A DNA stretch of 64,000 bases. Source: Euphorbia lathyris. Its lineage: Eukaryota; Streptophyta; Magnoliopsida; Malpighiales; Euphorbiaceae. The stretch covers positions 20,435,501 through 20,499,500 of the forward strand of contig NC_088916.1 in NCBI RefSeq assembly GCF_963576675.1, given 5' to 3'. Below, piece after piece: positions 11,500 to 24,128 of the stretch; the first letter of the stretch is position 1; each line of letters opens with the position of its first letter. A program made the translations under genes and the position numbers. Below the pieces are notes generated by a model. It was not told where the DNA came from and searched no databases. It saw nothing but the letters and a program-made list of their open reading frames with translations.

Positions 11500-12851
11500 T
11501 GTTGAAACACCTTTCCACAAGATTTTGATTTGACAAAATTAATTAAGTGAAAATAAATATTCTACAACACACTAAGTTTAAATGCTTTGATTTATTGTCA
11601 CTAATGTGTTTGTTCAATGTTGAGTTTATAATTTATCATAAGACATAAAGATCATAAGGCTCAAGCCCTATACGGAAGTCAAGGCCCAAGTCAAACAAGA
11701 CCAAGATCACTCAGCCCGCGTATTCCCAAAACGTCGCCGTTGAAGTAATGAAACGCATGCTGAGTAAAGAAGGATCGAGAAGATCCACGTAGACAACTTC
11801 GGTATGAAGCTGCTGAGCTGTCTCGACAAAACGTACAAGACAGCCGCTGACCATAAGACAGCTTCCAGACAAAGTATTTCCTCTTTAAGTAAAGATCAGA
11901 AGATACAGCAAGCTGTCTGGTTGACGTTACCCAAAATGGAGGAACATACTGTCACACTGACCGAAGAACAGAAGACGCTGGAATCTGACTGGCTAAGAGA
12001 ACTGCTGGCAGACTGAGTGAAAATGACCTGTAGCCGTTTCCCTCCAACGGTTATTTCGAAATTCGAAATAACCAGAAGCTCTCACAGCTCTCTATAAATA
12101 GAGCATTCAGAATCCACATTCAACAGAGAGAACTTTGAGCAAAAGCCGTTACGCTGACCAAACGTATACAAAAGTTCTCCATCAAAAGCAAAGCAATTTC
12201 TTACACTACATTTTCATATTTGTGTAAAAGTCTAGAGTGATTGTAAATCGTCTAAAGTGTCTTAGCACATCTTTGTATTAGGACAAAAACACTTATCATT
12301 TCTAGAAATAGAAAGGAGAGGCTGAGTACTCGGTTTTAAGTACTCAGCGGAGAGATTAGGATTGAGTAGAAGTATAGAGGAAGGTACTCTTGTCATACTC
12401 AATTGCTGATATTGTAAAAGGTTTGAGGCTCTACCTTTAAAGAGCTCAGTAGAGGATTTGAAATCTCGGAAGTGTTCCGGGGACAGGACGTAGGCTTAGA
12501 AGAAGCCGAACCTGGATAAATCTGCTGAGTGAAGTATTTCTAAACCTTAACTCCTTATTTATATTGCTTGCTTAAAATAAACTAAAACTGACCAAGTAAG
12601 AGAGGTCAAGCTGAGTTGTGCGCTACCAACAAGTTGGTTCAGGAATAGACTCTAAGTGCTATTTCCTGACCTAAGCAACGAAGCTGTCCTAGTCACCAGT
12701 TGACTAAGCCAGTGTCTTGCTGAGTGTTAAGAGCCGCTGTTATATAAACTTTTCTTAAAGAAAAGAAATCTGCCCAAATTATTTTAAAAAAGGTAAAATA
12801 GTTCCTAACCCCCCCTTGGAACTATATTTCCAACCTTACAAGGGACCAACA
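11500..12851 (+). mobile_element. Solo LTR inserted in copia A
   Basis: A 1352-bp segment starts TGTTGAAACACC and ends GGGACCAACA, with perfect TGTTG/CAACA ends. The 5-bp direct repeat CCATC flanks it (11495-11499 and 12852-12856). It has a TATA box, TATAAATA (12093-12100), about 30 bp before a plausible transcript start, and no coding potential. There is no second copy, primer site or polyprotein, so it is a solo LTR left by LTR-LTR recombination. The interrupted integrase frame rejoins exactly once the segment and one CCATC are disregarded. The termini and length fit a Ty1/copia LTR of the SIRE/Maximus type, but that assignment is from memory. Confidence 0.9.
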
Positions 12852-12856
12852 CCATC

Positions 12857-14312
12857 TCTCCTGGCCCATCAGCACCTCTTCCCCCATTAAACATGAACCC
12901 GCTAACTCCCCCTCTCACACCACCAAACATTACCCCGAGCCCGCCAGTAGCTCCCCTTACCCACACCATGCGGACACGTGCCCAAGACGGCATTTTTAAG
13001 CCTATTCGAAAATTAAACCTTCATGTTTCCACCACCATCTCTCCTCTTCCTTCTAACCCTTCTGTTGCATTGCGTGATCCCAATTGGCGGAATGCCATGA
13101 CCGAGGAATTTGATGCTCTTATTAAAAATAAGACGTGGGTCCTTGTACCTCGTCCTCCTAGTGCTAATATTTTGCGAAGTTGGTGGATTTTCAGGCATAA
13201 GATCAATGCTGATGGCTCTTTTGAGTGATATAAGGCCCGCTTGGTTGGCAATGGAGCAAATCAATTGGTGGGGGTTGATTGCGGGGAAACTTTCAGTCCA
13301 GTTGTGAAGCCAGCCACTATTCGAGCAGTTCTAAGCATTGCTCTTTCCAAAAATTGGGGTCTTCACCAACTCGACGTCAAAAATGCCTTTCTACATGGTG
13401 ACCTTCATGAGACTATATACATGCATCAGCCTTTGGGGTTTCGAGATCCTACTAGACCTGATTATGTATGTTTGCTCCAAAAATCTCTATATGGTCTCAA
13501 ACAGGCCCCTGAGGCTTGGTATCAACGGTTTGCAACCTTTCTCTCTACTTTGGGTTTTGCTCATAGTATGTCTGATCACTCACTTTTTGTGTTTCGCCAA
13601 GGCACGGAGATTGCTTATTTGCTTCTTTATGTTGATGATATTGTTCTAACGGCCTCATCTGATAAATTGCGTTCCTCCATCATCACTAAATTGAGTAATG
13701 AATTTGCCATGAAAGATTTAGGGCCGTTGAACTACTTCCTAGGGATCTCTGTCACTCGCTCACCTGGCTCTCTCTTCCTTTCTCAAAAGAAATATGCTTC
13801 AGAAATTATAGAGAAAGCTGGTCTCAGCTCTTCGAATCCTTGTGCCACCCCGGTTGACACCAAACAGAAGCTTAGCATCTCCTCCAGATCCTCATACCAT
13901 GACCCTTCGGAATACCGAAGCCTAGCAGGCGCCTTACAGTACTTGACTCTTACTCGTCCCGATATATCCTATGCGGTTCAACAAGTGTGTTTATTCATGC
14001 ATGATCCAAAAACACAGCATATGGCAGCCATAAAGCGCATTCTTCGGTATATCAAAGGTACATTGGATCTCGATCTTACTCTCACTCCATCATCTCTTGG
14101 TTCATTGGTCTCTTACACTGACGCCGATTGGGGAGGTAGTCCGGATACCCGACGTTCCACCTCTGGTTATTATGTTTTTCTTGGGGACAATCTCATCTCC
14201 TGGTCCGCCAAGAGGAAACCAACCCTCTCTCGATCGAGTGCCGAAGCCGAGTATAGGGGCGTCGCAAATGTTGTCTCCGAAACTTGTTGGATTCGAAATC
14301 TCCTACTCGAAC
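12857..14312 (+). pseudogene. Copia A reverse transcriptase and first part of RNase H
   Basis: After a Pro-rich linker (PLTPPLTPPNITPSPP) comes RVT_2: WRNAMTEEFDALIKNKTWVL, LDVKNAFLHGDLHETIYM, SLYGLKQAPEAWYQ and the catalytic LLLYVDDIVLTA. RNase H follows: YTDADWGGSPDTRRSTSGY, then SSAEAEYRGVANV. A TGA at 13226 replaces the CGA expected in the KARLVxxG region, and no other stop is seen. The frame is cut at 14312 by copia B and continues at 23846, again in phase. Confidence 0.92.
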
Positions 14313-16192
14313 TGTTGGGGTTTAGTGTCCTATAGTCAATTGTTGCGGGATACAAACTTATTGTAAATGAATTGTTCTTTATATCATTTGTTTTAATGAG
14401 ATATATGTTTTATAACTATATAAAGGCAATCCCTTTTAAGCACTGAATAAAGTCTAATAAAAGGAAATCCGTAAGTTTGTTTAAAGTGATTATAAAGTGT
14501 TCATACAAGCATGAAGTGAGACAAAACTTTATAATAAACTAATAAACTTAAAACCACCCCAAGTCAAGTGATATGTTTAGGATTGATATATCACGGTTGA
14601 GACTTGTATGTAACAATGTCTTCTGTCCGACAGAAAGCTGATCTCACAAGCTTCATATATATAGATATCTGGACAGTTACATAGATCCGGTGAAACGTTG
14701 TCCATTAGGATTGGGGATCCGATTTGAGATAACAGGATGGGTAGATTCATCCTTGTCAACTGTTCATCTCATTGGTATTACTAGGTATAACTAATCCTCG
14801 GACTCAAAAGAATGTTAATTGGTCATCCTGAATTACTGAATGTGAGACTTTGATCCTGCGGTCCCACGATCCTTAACAGAGATGACTCTGGGGTGTGAAC
14901 TGCAAAGGTTGGGTGTCACAGGAAGTAATGTCAGGGTAGTTACACATTGGATTGAGCATTTATCACTCCCGATTAATGGGAGATACATCCAAGGATCGCT
15001 TGTGGAAGACTCGACTCTAAACCCTTGCAAGGTGATAGCTTAAGAGTAGAAATACAGATTTCACTTAACCTATCTTTTTTAGTTGACTCGGCCAAGAACA
15101 AGTAAAATGAACGTCTCGCTATATGTGACTTGACATTACCCATAGTCATAAGATTCAGTTCAAGGATGTAGTTGATAAAGGATCGTATTATACCGTAACT
15201 AATACGGAAGGGTTAACGACAGAATCAACCTGTCTTCTTAACGAACTCTGGGGGAATGATTACAGACTTGCCAATAACATACTCAGTACATCATTCCGTT
15301 ATACAAGGATTAAATATAATTCTTGAAGAAATTAATTTAATAGTTGCATACGGCCAGAAGTAGTAAGAACCTAATGGATCACACATAAGACTTGGAACCA
15401 AAAGAGAGATGGATATGATTAATAGATGGAAGCCCAATTGAGCCCAGTAAGGCCCAAATATATGGAGGGGGGCGAAATTTGTATATAGAGATAAGGAATT
15501 GATTTTATTCCATTAATCCTAATTTGATTAGGATTATGAATTAAATTAATTAAGAGATAATTAAATTAGGAGTTTTAATTGGATTAATAGTTTTAATTGG
15601 ATTAATATACTCCTATTATTATCCAATTAGGTTATTTATTATTATCCTAAATATATTAGATATATAGTGAGATAATAATTAGGAATCCTTTTCCGAATTG
15701 GATTCCTATTAAGTAACCTATTCCTATCTAACTAGGGTTTAGATTCAAGCAACTATATATACCCCCTCCCATGTGAATTTCGACCAAGCCTCTAACCTCC
15801 CCTATAGTGATTTTCGAAATTACTAATTAGAGAGAGAAAAAGAATTCCCATCCCCTAGTTCGTGGACAAGAATTCATACGGCATTCCATCGATTGATTAA
15901 TCTTATTCATCCCTCTTTCTCTTTGATCTTGTGTTGGTTAATTAGAGGCAATCTATTTTGGTTGCATCTCATAAGGGTTGATTTCATCTTAACCTCTCCG
16001 TGTTAAACTTTGTGGTTGGAATCTCGGAGAAGAATTGTGGGAGCTTCTTTAACAACGGTAGATTGTTCATCGAAAGGTATTCCTTCTTATCCCTCTTTAT
16101 ATGAAATAACGATTAACGGATCCTATGGTTAAAAGGAAATAGGCTAAAATTTTTATATTTCCGCTGCTATACCTTAGCCCTAATTTCCTTCA
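14313..16192 (+). repeat. 5' LTR of copia B
   Basis: The LTR starts TGTTGGGGTTTAG and ends TTTCCTTCA. A TATA box, ACTATATATACCCCC, lies at about 15752-15766. Relative to the 3' LTR it carries an extra AGTTTTAATTGGATTAAT near 15590, forming a local tandem duplication. It drives transcription of element B. Confidence 0.95.
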
Positions 16193-16518
16193 GTGGTATC
16201 AGAGCCATCGTTAAATCCGTTATTTCATATATGAAAATATAGAAGTTTTCAATAGGATTGAATAAATATTTATGGTTAGGATTAATTGACAAATAGTTTT
16301 GATTAATTAATTCTAAAGATAAATAAAGTTTTGATTAATTGTTAATTAAAACTGATTATGCTTATGTTCCTAATTATTTCGGTTGATAATCGTTATAACA
16401 AAATCTATTAGTTTTATAGTTAGGTTGATAAAATTAGTTTTATTAATTCTAAATGATAAAACGGAAATCTATTGTAGTTTTTCCTATTTCTGAAAATCGT
16501 TTTAAAATTGTTTTAGAA

Positions 16519-16593
<75 letters not shown>

Positions 16594-18064
16594 CGACAGC
16601 AGCCCGAGTCGCGCCTCACGGCGCGACTGGCCGCTGTCGCGCGGCAGCAGCCGCGTGCGGCGCAGGGGCGCCGCTGCCGCAAGGCAGCGGCGTCCCGCGT
16701 GCCCTAAGGGCTGCTGCCAATCGGCAGCAGCTCGCTCTCGGGCCCGACCCGATACCCACTTGATTTTAAATGGTTTAAAATCGTTTTGTATTAAATGTAT
16801 ATATATATGTTTCAGAAATTAATAGTTTTCTGTTTTGATTATCGAATGAAAAATTCGTTTAAATGTTTGTTTTTACCAATATGTAAATCAAAGTGTTAAA
16901 TGAATTGAAATCAAAATAATTGGGACGTGCATAATCAACGTTTTATATGGTTATATTAATCTAAGGATTAATATAAAGATACAAAACGATTAGAAGTAAA
17001 ATTGGATGAAAGTTAATTTGACGAGTTAATGTGATTAACCTAAATATTACATAAGCCGGTTATGTAATCAACCAATTAAATTTATTTAATTGAGTCTATG
17101 CATGTTTGGAGTTATGGACATATTTGGACCCTCTTTTAGTCTTTTGGTATTTTTGAAATAGGGTATGCACGTCCTGCCTTTCTACTATCTATTGTAATTT
17201 TTCCTCTCATCTGATTCCCTTCAATTCAATTGAAGTTTTCTTATAGTAGTATAGAAATTAATATGTAATTTCAAGGCGCCATGGAGAAGACGGAGGACCT
17301 AAAGAGAAATATGTAATAGTTAGTATTTCCTTATGTTTGGCCTTTTATTCCGTCTCTGGCTCGACGGAATAATTTAGATGATATGTCCATAACGCCAATG
17401 TATGTGAATGTATGTATGTCTGATGTATGCTAAAGCAAATCAAGACTAAGTTAGATTATGAGACTTAAATAAAATCCCTCGTTTAAAAGTTAAGTAAATA
17501 AGCAAGTTATTAAAATCGGTTGCCCCTCCCTAATATTATAATTCAGCCGGCAGTACTGGGGGCCTTTGGGTTGTTGAGCAAACTCAAGCTCGGGGTCTTA
17601 TGGTAACACCTGAATTATCGAAAGTCATTCTTTCATGAATATGGGGTAATACTTAAATTAGATTATGATAATTGGATGAGCAAACTCATGTTGTCATAAA
17701 CTAATGGGCAATATGGTTGGGATTAATGTGAATAATATATTAGTTACTAATGTGGTTAGTAACCCAATAACCTAGGAATCACATTCAAGATGTGATTGAT
17801 TACATGAATTTACCTGACAAATGGGACTAGCTTGTTGAGCAAACTCAAGGCGAAATCTCAGGAGTTAGGATCCTAGCTCACTAAAGGATTTGTGAAATTC
17901 TTCGAATTAATATGGAGGGCTATTAATTTGACAAAATAGTGGGAGCAATCTGAAATAAATTAAAAGGCCTATAATTTTAGATTGTTATACTTTAAAGTAA
18001 ATAAATGACATACGTTTACTCTTTCTCACTCTCAGGTTTTGTTTAAACACACACTCTTAAAATC
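16193..18064 (+). other. Copia B leader: primer site, TA microsatellite, GC island, hairpin motifs
   Basis: TGGTATCAGAGCC (16194-16206) is the primer binding site. The rest of the 1.87-kb leader is noncoding and would carry dimerisation and packaging signals. A (TA)n tract spans about 16521-16592. It is followed by a GC-rich island at about 16593-16750 with repeated GCAGCAG/CTGCTGC and GGCGCC words. Three copies of a short hairpin with loop CAAA occur at 17574, 17676 and 17835. A pyrimidine-rich stretch ending CTCTCAG (about 18025-18034) sits just before the gag ATG and could act as a splice acceptor; I cannot test that. Confidence 0.75.
16521..16592. repeat. (TA)n microsatellite in copia B leader
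   Basis: About 72 bp of uninterrupted alternating T and A. The translated YIYIYI frame on the minus strand is an artefact of this tract. It directly abuts the GC-rich island downstream. Confidence 0.97.
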
Positions 18065-20323
18065 ATGACTAAAACCAATCTGCAAAACATTCTTACCGAT
18101 AACAAATTGAATGGTTCGAACTTCACCGACTGGTTTCGTAACCTCAAAATTGTTTTGAAGTTCGAGAAAATTGGGTATGTACTTGATACATTGATACCCC
18201 CTGTCCCTGAAGATGATGCTCCCATCGAGGAAATTGATGCTTATCAGAAGCACAAGGCTGATGATGATCATGCCGCTTGCATCATACTTGCATCGATGAC
18301 ATCGGAATTACAAAGGCAACATGAGGAGATGAATGCCTATTCCATCATCATGCACCTAAAGGAATTGTTTGGGAAACAAACCAGGTGCGAATGCTACGAG
18401 ATATCAAAATTGTTATATCGTTGCAGGATGCAAGAGGGCACATCTGTCATGACACATTGTGTCAAGATGATAGGCTATATTACCAAACTTTCTAGTATTG
18501 GATTTGTGATGGACAACGAATTAAGTACCGACTTGGTTCTTCAGTCCCTCCCAGAGAGTTATTCACAGTTCATCATGAACTACCAAATGAATGACTTGCA
18601 AACCTCTCTTGAAGAGCTTGCAAACATGCTCAAATCAGTTGAGCCCAATATGAAGAAAGACAAGGCCATACCGGCTCTTGTAATCGAGGGATCGAAGAAA
18701 AGGAAAGGGAATTTTCCCAATCCTAAACATCCCAAGAAAGGTAAGAGAGATGTGTCCAAGGGAAAGGAAGTGAAGAAGCCCAAAGGAGAATGCCACTTCT
18801 GTGGTAAAGACGGGTATTGGAAGAGAAACTGCAAGGAGTATCTAGCCACCCTCAAGAAGGGAAAAGGCGGTGCTTCTACGTCTGGTATGTTCTATATTGA
18901 AATAAATACGGTTTCATTGTCTGAATCTTGGGTACTTGATACCGGATGTGGATCTCATATTTGTACAAATATGCAGGAGCTAAAACAGACTAAGGAACTA
19001 AAGAAAGGAAGCATAAACTTGCGAGTGGGAAATGGAGCAAGAGTTGCCGCCCTCGCAATTGGAGATTATGTTTTACTTTTGCCCTCTGGGCTTGTAATAG
19101 AATTAAGGAATTGTTTATACGTTCCTGAGATGTCTCGTAACATTTTTTCTATTAGCCGTCTCGTTGACGACGGTTTTCATATTTCAATAAAGAACAATAG
19201 TTGCAATTTTTATAAAGATTCGATCTTTTATTTTTCAGGAATATCACAAAATGGGATTTATGTGTTAGATGATAAAACTCCTGTTTTTGCAATTGATACC
19301 AAAAGACATAAGCTAGATAATTCAACTTACTTGTGGCATTGTCGTTTAGGCCATATAAACAAGAGACGCATGCTAAAGCTACATTCAGATGGGCTTATAG
19401 ATCCAATCGATTCTGAATCATTGGAAACATGCGAATCATGTTTAAAAGGTAAAATGACAAAGACACCCTTTAGCAATAAAGGTGAGCGTGTATCAGACAC
19501 TCTAGGACTCATTCATTCAGATGTATGTGGTCCTATGTCAGTCCAAGCAAGAGGAGGATTCAGATACTTCATTAGCTTCATAGATGATCATACTCGCTAT
19601 GGTTATATCTACTTGATGAGGCACAAATCAGAAGCCTTTGACAAGTTCAAATGCTTCAAGAATGAAGTGGAAAATCAATTAGGAAAGAAAATAAAAACAC
19701 TTCGATCTGATCGAGGTGGCGAATATCTTTCTGATGATTTTCTGAATTATCTAACTGAATGTGGGATATGCTCACAATGGACACCTCCCTATACACCACA
19801 ACACAATGGTGTATCCGAGAGGAGAAACCGTACCCTATTAGATATGGTACGATCTATGATGAGCATGGCCTTACTTCCAAAGACGTTCTGGGGCTATGCC
19901 TTAGAAACTGCCCTCTTCACCCTGAACCGAGTACCAACTAAATCCGCTGTTTCCACACCATATGAATTGTTCGTTGGTAAGAAACCCGTGTTCTCGTTCA
20001 TGAGAGTATGGGGTTGTTCAACATATGTCAAACGCGTTGCGTCCGACAAATTAGATTCTAAATCTGATAAATGTTTCTTCATTGGATATCCCAGGGAAAC
20101 CATAGGGTATTACTTCTATCATCCAGATGATCAGAAAGTAATAGTATCCAAACACGCAACCTTCTTAGAGAAAGAGTTTCTCGAAGAAACACAAAAGGGA
20201 AGCGTGATTGAACTCGACGAAGTTCAAGAGGAAGAAACAACGACTGAAACAACAGAAGCGGTTGAGGTACCCGAAGAGGTCCCATTAGATGAGACTCCAG
20301 TGGCACCTATTCGTAGATCATGA
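18065..20323 (+). pseudogene. Copia B gag, protease and integrase
   Basis: The ATG at 18065 starts a long gag-pol frame. Gag homology (LNGSNFTDWFRNLKIVLKFE, LPESYSQFIMNY) covers about residues 1-205. The knuckle region near residues 240-255 reads CHFCGKDGYWKRNC: the His of C-x2-C-x4-H-x4-C is replaced by Tyr (codon TAT, one step from CAT). The protease motif is WVLDTGCGSHICTN (about 290). The pre-integrase zinc region has WHCRLGHINKRRM ... CESCLKGKM. The integrase core shows IHSDVCGPM, RSDRGGEYLS and HNGVSERRNRTL with D, D and E in place. A TGA at 20321 (one step from CGA) separates it from the RT part in the same frame. Confidence 0.93.
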
Positions 20324-21970
20324 AGAGTTCGTGAACTCCCAGTTATATATGGTTTTCTAGTGGGAGATGATGACGAGGTTCCCGTGTTAGACGACGAACC
20401 CGAAAACTACGAAGAGGCTCTTACTAGTCCAGATTCTAAAGCATGGATTGAGGCCATGGATTCTGAAATGGATTCCATGTATACTAACCAAGTTTGGACT
20501 TTGGTTGATCCACCCGAAGGGATAAAACCCATTGGGTGCAGGTGGATCTTCAAAAAGAAGAATGACATGGATGGAAAGGTTAGCACCTACAAGGCTAGGT
20601 TGGTAGCGAAGGGATATCGTCAGAAACAAGGTGTTGATTATGACGAAACCTTCTCTCCTGTTGCTATGTCCAAATCAATCAGAATCATGCTTGCAATTGC
20701 CGCTCATTTTGATTATGAGATTTGGCAAATGGATGTGAAAACAGCTTTCCTAAATGGAAATCTGCTTGAGGATGTATACATGATGCAGCCTGAAGGTTTC
20801 ATATCAAAGGATGCAAATAAAGTTTGCAAACTTCAGAGATCCATTTATGGACTAAAGCAAGCATCTAGAAGCTGGAACAAGCGTTTTGACGAAACCATAA
20901 AACAATTTGGTTTCGAACAAAATTGCGAAGAAGCTTGCATTTACAAGAAAGCAAGTGGGAGCTCTATAACATTTCTCATACTATATGTGGACGATATACT
21001 GTTAATGGGAAATGACATTGCTCTATTAAAATCGGTGAAAGTTTGGTTATCTGGTAACTTCTCAATGAAAGACCTTGGTGAAGCAGCCTATATACTTGGT
21101 ATAAAGATCTACAGAGATAGATCGCGTAGACTGCTTGGTCTTTCACAGGCTACATACATTGAAAATGTGCTAAATCGGTTTAGCATGCTTGAATCGAAAC
21201 GAGGTAACTTACCCATGGTACATGGAGTAAAGTTAAACAATCATCAATGTCCTAAAACTGATGATGACAAACGACGCATGGCTGTAGTCCCGTACGCCAG
21301 CACGATCGGTTCGATTATGTATGCTATGCTATGCACTAGACCTGACGTAGCGTTCGCGTTATCTGTAACGAGTCGTTACTAAGGGAATCCGGGAGACGAG
21401 CATTGGATTGCCGTCAAGAACATTCTTAAGTACTTGAGAAGGACTAAAGATATGTTCCTAGTGTACGGAGAAGGAGATATGAAAATACAAGGATTTTCAG
21501 ACGCTAGTCATCTCACAGATGAGAATGATTTTAAATCCCAATCAGGATACCTGTTTATCCTAAATGGGGGCGCGGTCAGTTGGAAAAGTTCTAAGCAGGG
21601 AAGCGTAGTTTTCTCACCGACCGAGTCAGAGTACATCGCTGCTGCGGAAGCGGCAAAGGAAGCAGTTTGGATTAGAAAGTTCATTACAGAACTAGGTATG
21701 GTGCCTGACATTGTCAATCCCATTACTCTGTACTGTGATAACAATGGAGCCATTGCGCAAGCAAAGGAACCACGGTCTCATAATGCATCCAAGCACTACC
21801 TAAAGCGATACCACATCATAAGAGAGATTGTGGCTAGAGGAGATGTGAGAATAGAAAGAGTACCTACAGAGGACAACGTTGCAGATCCGTTGACAAAGCC
21901 TTTAACCCAGAAAGTACATGATCGTCATTTAACTTCTACTGGGATAAGTTTTAGAAACAATTGGCTTTAG
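20324..21970 (+). pseudogene. Copia B reverse transcriptase and RNase H
   Basis: This is the continuation of the 18065 frame. RVT_2 has WIEAMDSEMDSMYTNQVW, KARLVAKGYRQKQGVDYDET, MDVKTAFLNGNLLEDVYM, SIYGLKQASRSWNKRF and the catalytic ILYVDDILLMGND. RNase H has GFSDASHLTDEND, SPTESEYIAAAEAAKEA and YCDNNGAIAQAKEPRSHNAS. A TAA at 21380-21382, one step from CAA, falls between the RT and RNase H parts; no frameshift is seen. The final stop, at 21968-21970, is 14 bp before the 3' LTR. The coding potential is almost intact. Confidence 0.93.
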
Positions 21971-21984
21971 TCCAAGTGGGAGTA
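21971..21984 (+). other. Polypurine tract of copia B
   Basis: TCCAAGTGGGAGTA immediately precedes the 3' LTR. The purine run AAGTGGGAG is the usual copia plus-strand primer position. Confidence 0.8.
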
Positions 21985-23845
21985 TGTTGGGGTTTAGTGT
22001 CCTATAGTCAATTGTTGCGGGATACAAACTTATTGTAAATGAATTGTTCTTTATATCATTTGTTTTAATGAGATATATGTTTTATAACTATATAAAGGCA
22101 ATCCCTTTTAAGCACTGAATAAAGTCTAATAAAAGGAAATCCGTAAGTTTGTTTAAAGTGATTATAAAGTGTTCATACAAGCATGAAGTGAGACAAAACT
22201 TTATAATAAACTAATAAACTTAAAACCACCCCAAGTCAAGTGATATGTTTAGGATTGATATATCACGGTTGAGACTTGTATGTAACAATGTCTTCTATCC
22301 GACAGAAAGCTGATCTCACAAGCTTCATATATATAGATATCTGGATAGTTACATAGATCCGGTGAAACGTTGTTCATTAGGATTGGGGATCCGATTTGAG
22401 ATAACAGGATGGGTAGATTCATCCTTGTCAACTGTTCATCTCATTGGTATTACTAGGTATAACTAATCCTCAGACTCAAAAGAATGTTAATTGGTCATCC
22501 TGAATTACTGAATGTGAGACTTTGATCCTGCGGTCCCACGATCCTTAACAGAGATGACTCTGGGGTGTGAACTGCAAAGGTTGGGTTTCACAGGAAGTAA
22601 TGTCAGGGTAGTTACACATTGGATTGAGCATTTATCACTCCTGATTATTGGGAGATACATCCAAGGATCGTTTGTGGAAGACTCGACTCTAAACCCTTGC
22701 AAGGTGATAGCTTAAGAGTAGAAATACATATTTCACTTAACCTATCTTTTTGAGTTGACTCGGCCAAGAACAAGTAAAACGAACGTCTCGCTATATGTGA
22801 CTTGCATTACCCATAGTCATAAGATTCAGTTCAAGGATGTAGTTGATAAAGGATCGTATTATACCGTAACTAATACGGAAGGGTTAACGACAGAATCAAC
22901 CTGTCTTCTTAACGGACTCTGGGGGAATGATTACAGACTTGCCAATAACATACTCAGTACATCATTCCGTTATGCAAGGATTAAATATAATTTTTGAAGA
23001 AATTAATTTAATAGTTGTATACGGCCAGAAGTAGTAAGAACCTAATGGATCACACATAAGACTTGGAACCAAAAGAGAGATGGATATGATTAATAGATGG
23101 AAGCCCAATTGAGCCCAATAAGGCCCAAATATATGGAGGGGGGCGAAATTTGTATATAGAGATAATGAATTGATTTTATTCCATTAATCCTAATTTGATT
23201 AGGATTATGAATTAAATTAATTAAGAGATAATTAAATTAGGAGTTTTAATTGGATTAATATACTCCTATTATTATCCAATTAGGTTATTTATTATTATCC
23301 TAAATATATTAGATATATAGTGAGATAATAATTAGGAATCCTTTTCCGAATTGGATTCCTATTAAGTAACCTATTCCTATCTAACTAGGGTTTAGATTCA
23401 AGCAACTATATATACCCCCTCCCATGTGAATTTCGACCAAGCCTCTAACCTCCCCTATAGTGATTTTCGAAATTACTAATTAGAGAGAGAAAAAGAATTC
23501 CCATCCCCTAGTTCGTGGACAAGAATTCATACGGCATTCCATCGATTGATTAATCTTATTCATCCCTCTTTCTCTTTGATCTTGTGTTGGTTAATTAGAG
23601 GCAATCTATTTTGGTTGCATCTCATAAGGGTTGATTTCATCTTAACCTCTCCGTGTAAAACTTTGTGGTTGGAATCTCGGAGAAGAATTGTGGGCGCTTC
23701 TTTAACAACGGTAGATTGTTCATCGAAAGGTATTCCTTCTTATCCCTCTTTATATGAAATAACGATTAACGGATCCTATGGTTAAAAGGAAATAGGCTAA
23801 AATTTTTATACTTCCGCTGCTATACCTTAGCCCTAATTTCCTTCA
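21985..23845 (+). repeat. 3' LTR of copia B
   Basis: The 1861-bp partner of the 5' LTR lacks the 18-bp duplication near 15590. The match is otherwise continuous, with about 20 scattered substitutions, many of them transitions. Confidence 0.95.
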
Positions 23846-24128
23846 CGAACTTCACTGTCCCATTCGGAAGTCCACTTTGGTTTATTGTGATAATGTCAGT
23901 GCCGTTTATTTGTCCGAGAATCCTGTTCAGCACCAGCGGACCAAACATGTCGAGATGGATATACATTTTGTACGGGAAAAAGTCGCCAAAGGCGAGGTTC
24001 GAGTTCTTCATGTTCCTTCTCGATATCAACTTGCGGACATCTTCACCAAAGGCCTTCCTTCTGTATTGTTTGATGATTTTCGGGCTAGTCTCAACGTGCG
24101 TCCTCCTCCCGTTTCGACTACAGGGGTG
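23846..24128 (+). pseudogene. Copia A RNase H, distal part, and polypurine tract
   Basis: This is the remainder of the copia A polyprotein after the copia B insertion: LVYCDNVSAVYLSENPVQH, RTKHVEMDIHFVREKV, then VLHVPSRYQLADIFTKGLP, the conserved C-terminal end of copia RNase H. It is in phase with the part ending at 14312. No separate stop precedes the LTR; translation would end within the LTR at 24132-24134. CTACAGGGGTG (24118-24128) is the likely polypurine tract. Confidence 0.9.

Larger units (their letters stand above)
14313..23845 (+). mobile_element. Ty1/copia retrotransposon B, complete, inserted in copia A
   Basis: LTRs at 14313-16192 (1880 bp) and 21985-23845 (1861 bp) are flanked by CGAAC (14308-14312 and 23846-23850). 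By eye they differ at about 20 substitutions, one 1-bp indel and one 18-bp duplication (5' copy, near 15590), roughly 1 percent divergence. The interior has a primer site at 16194, a 1.87-kb leader, one gag-pol frame (18065-21970) and a polypurine tract. The frame has only two internal stops, at 20321 and 21380. Each is one C-to-T change, so this is a recently inserted and barely decayed copy. It interrupts the RNase H of copia A. Confidence 0.96.

Noticed and set aside
11804..12016. 70-codon frame in the solo LTR
   Set aside because: Inside an LTR, short, with no similarity; LTRs of this type are noncoding.
16449..16682. Minus-strand frame with a long YIYIYI run
   Set aside because: It is the (TA)n microsatellite plus the GC island translated; a compositional artefact.
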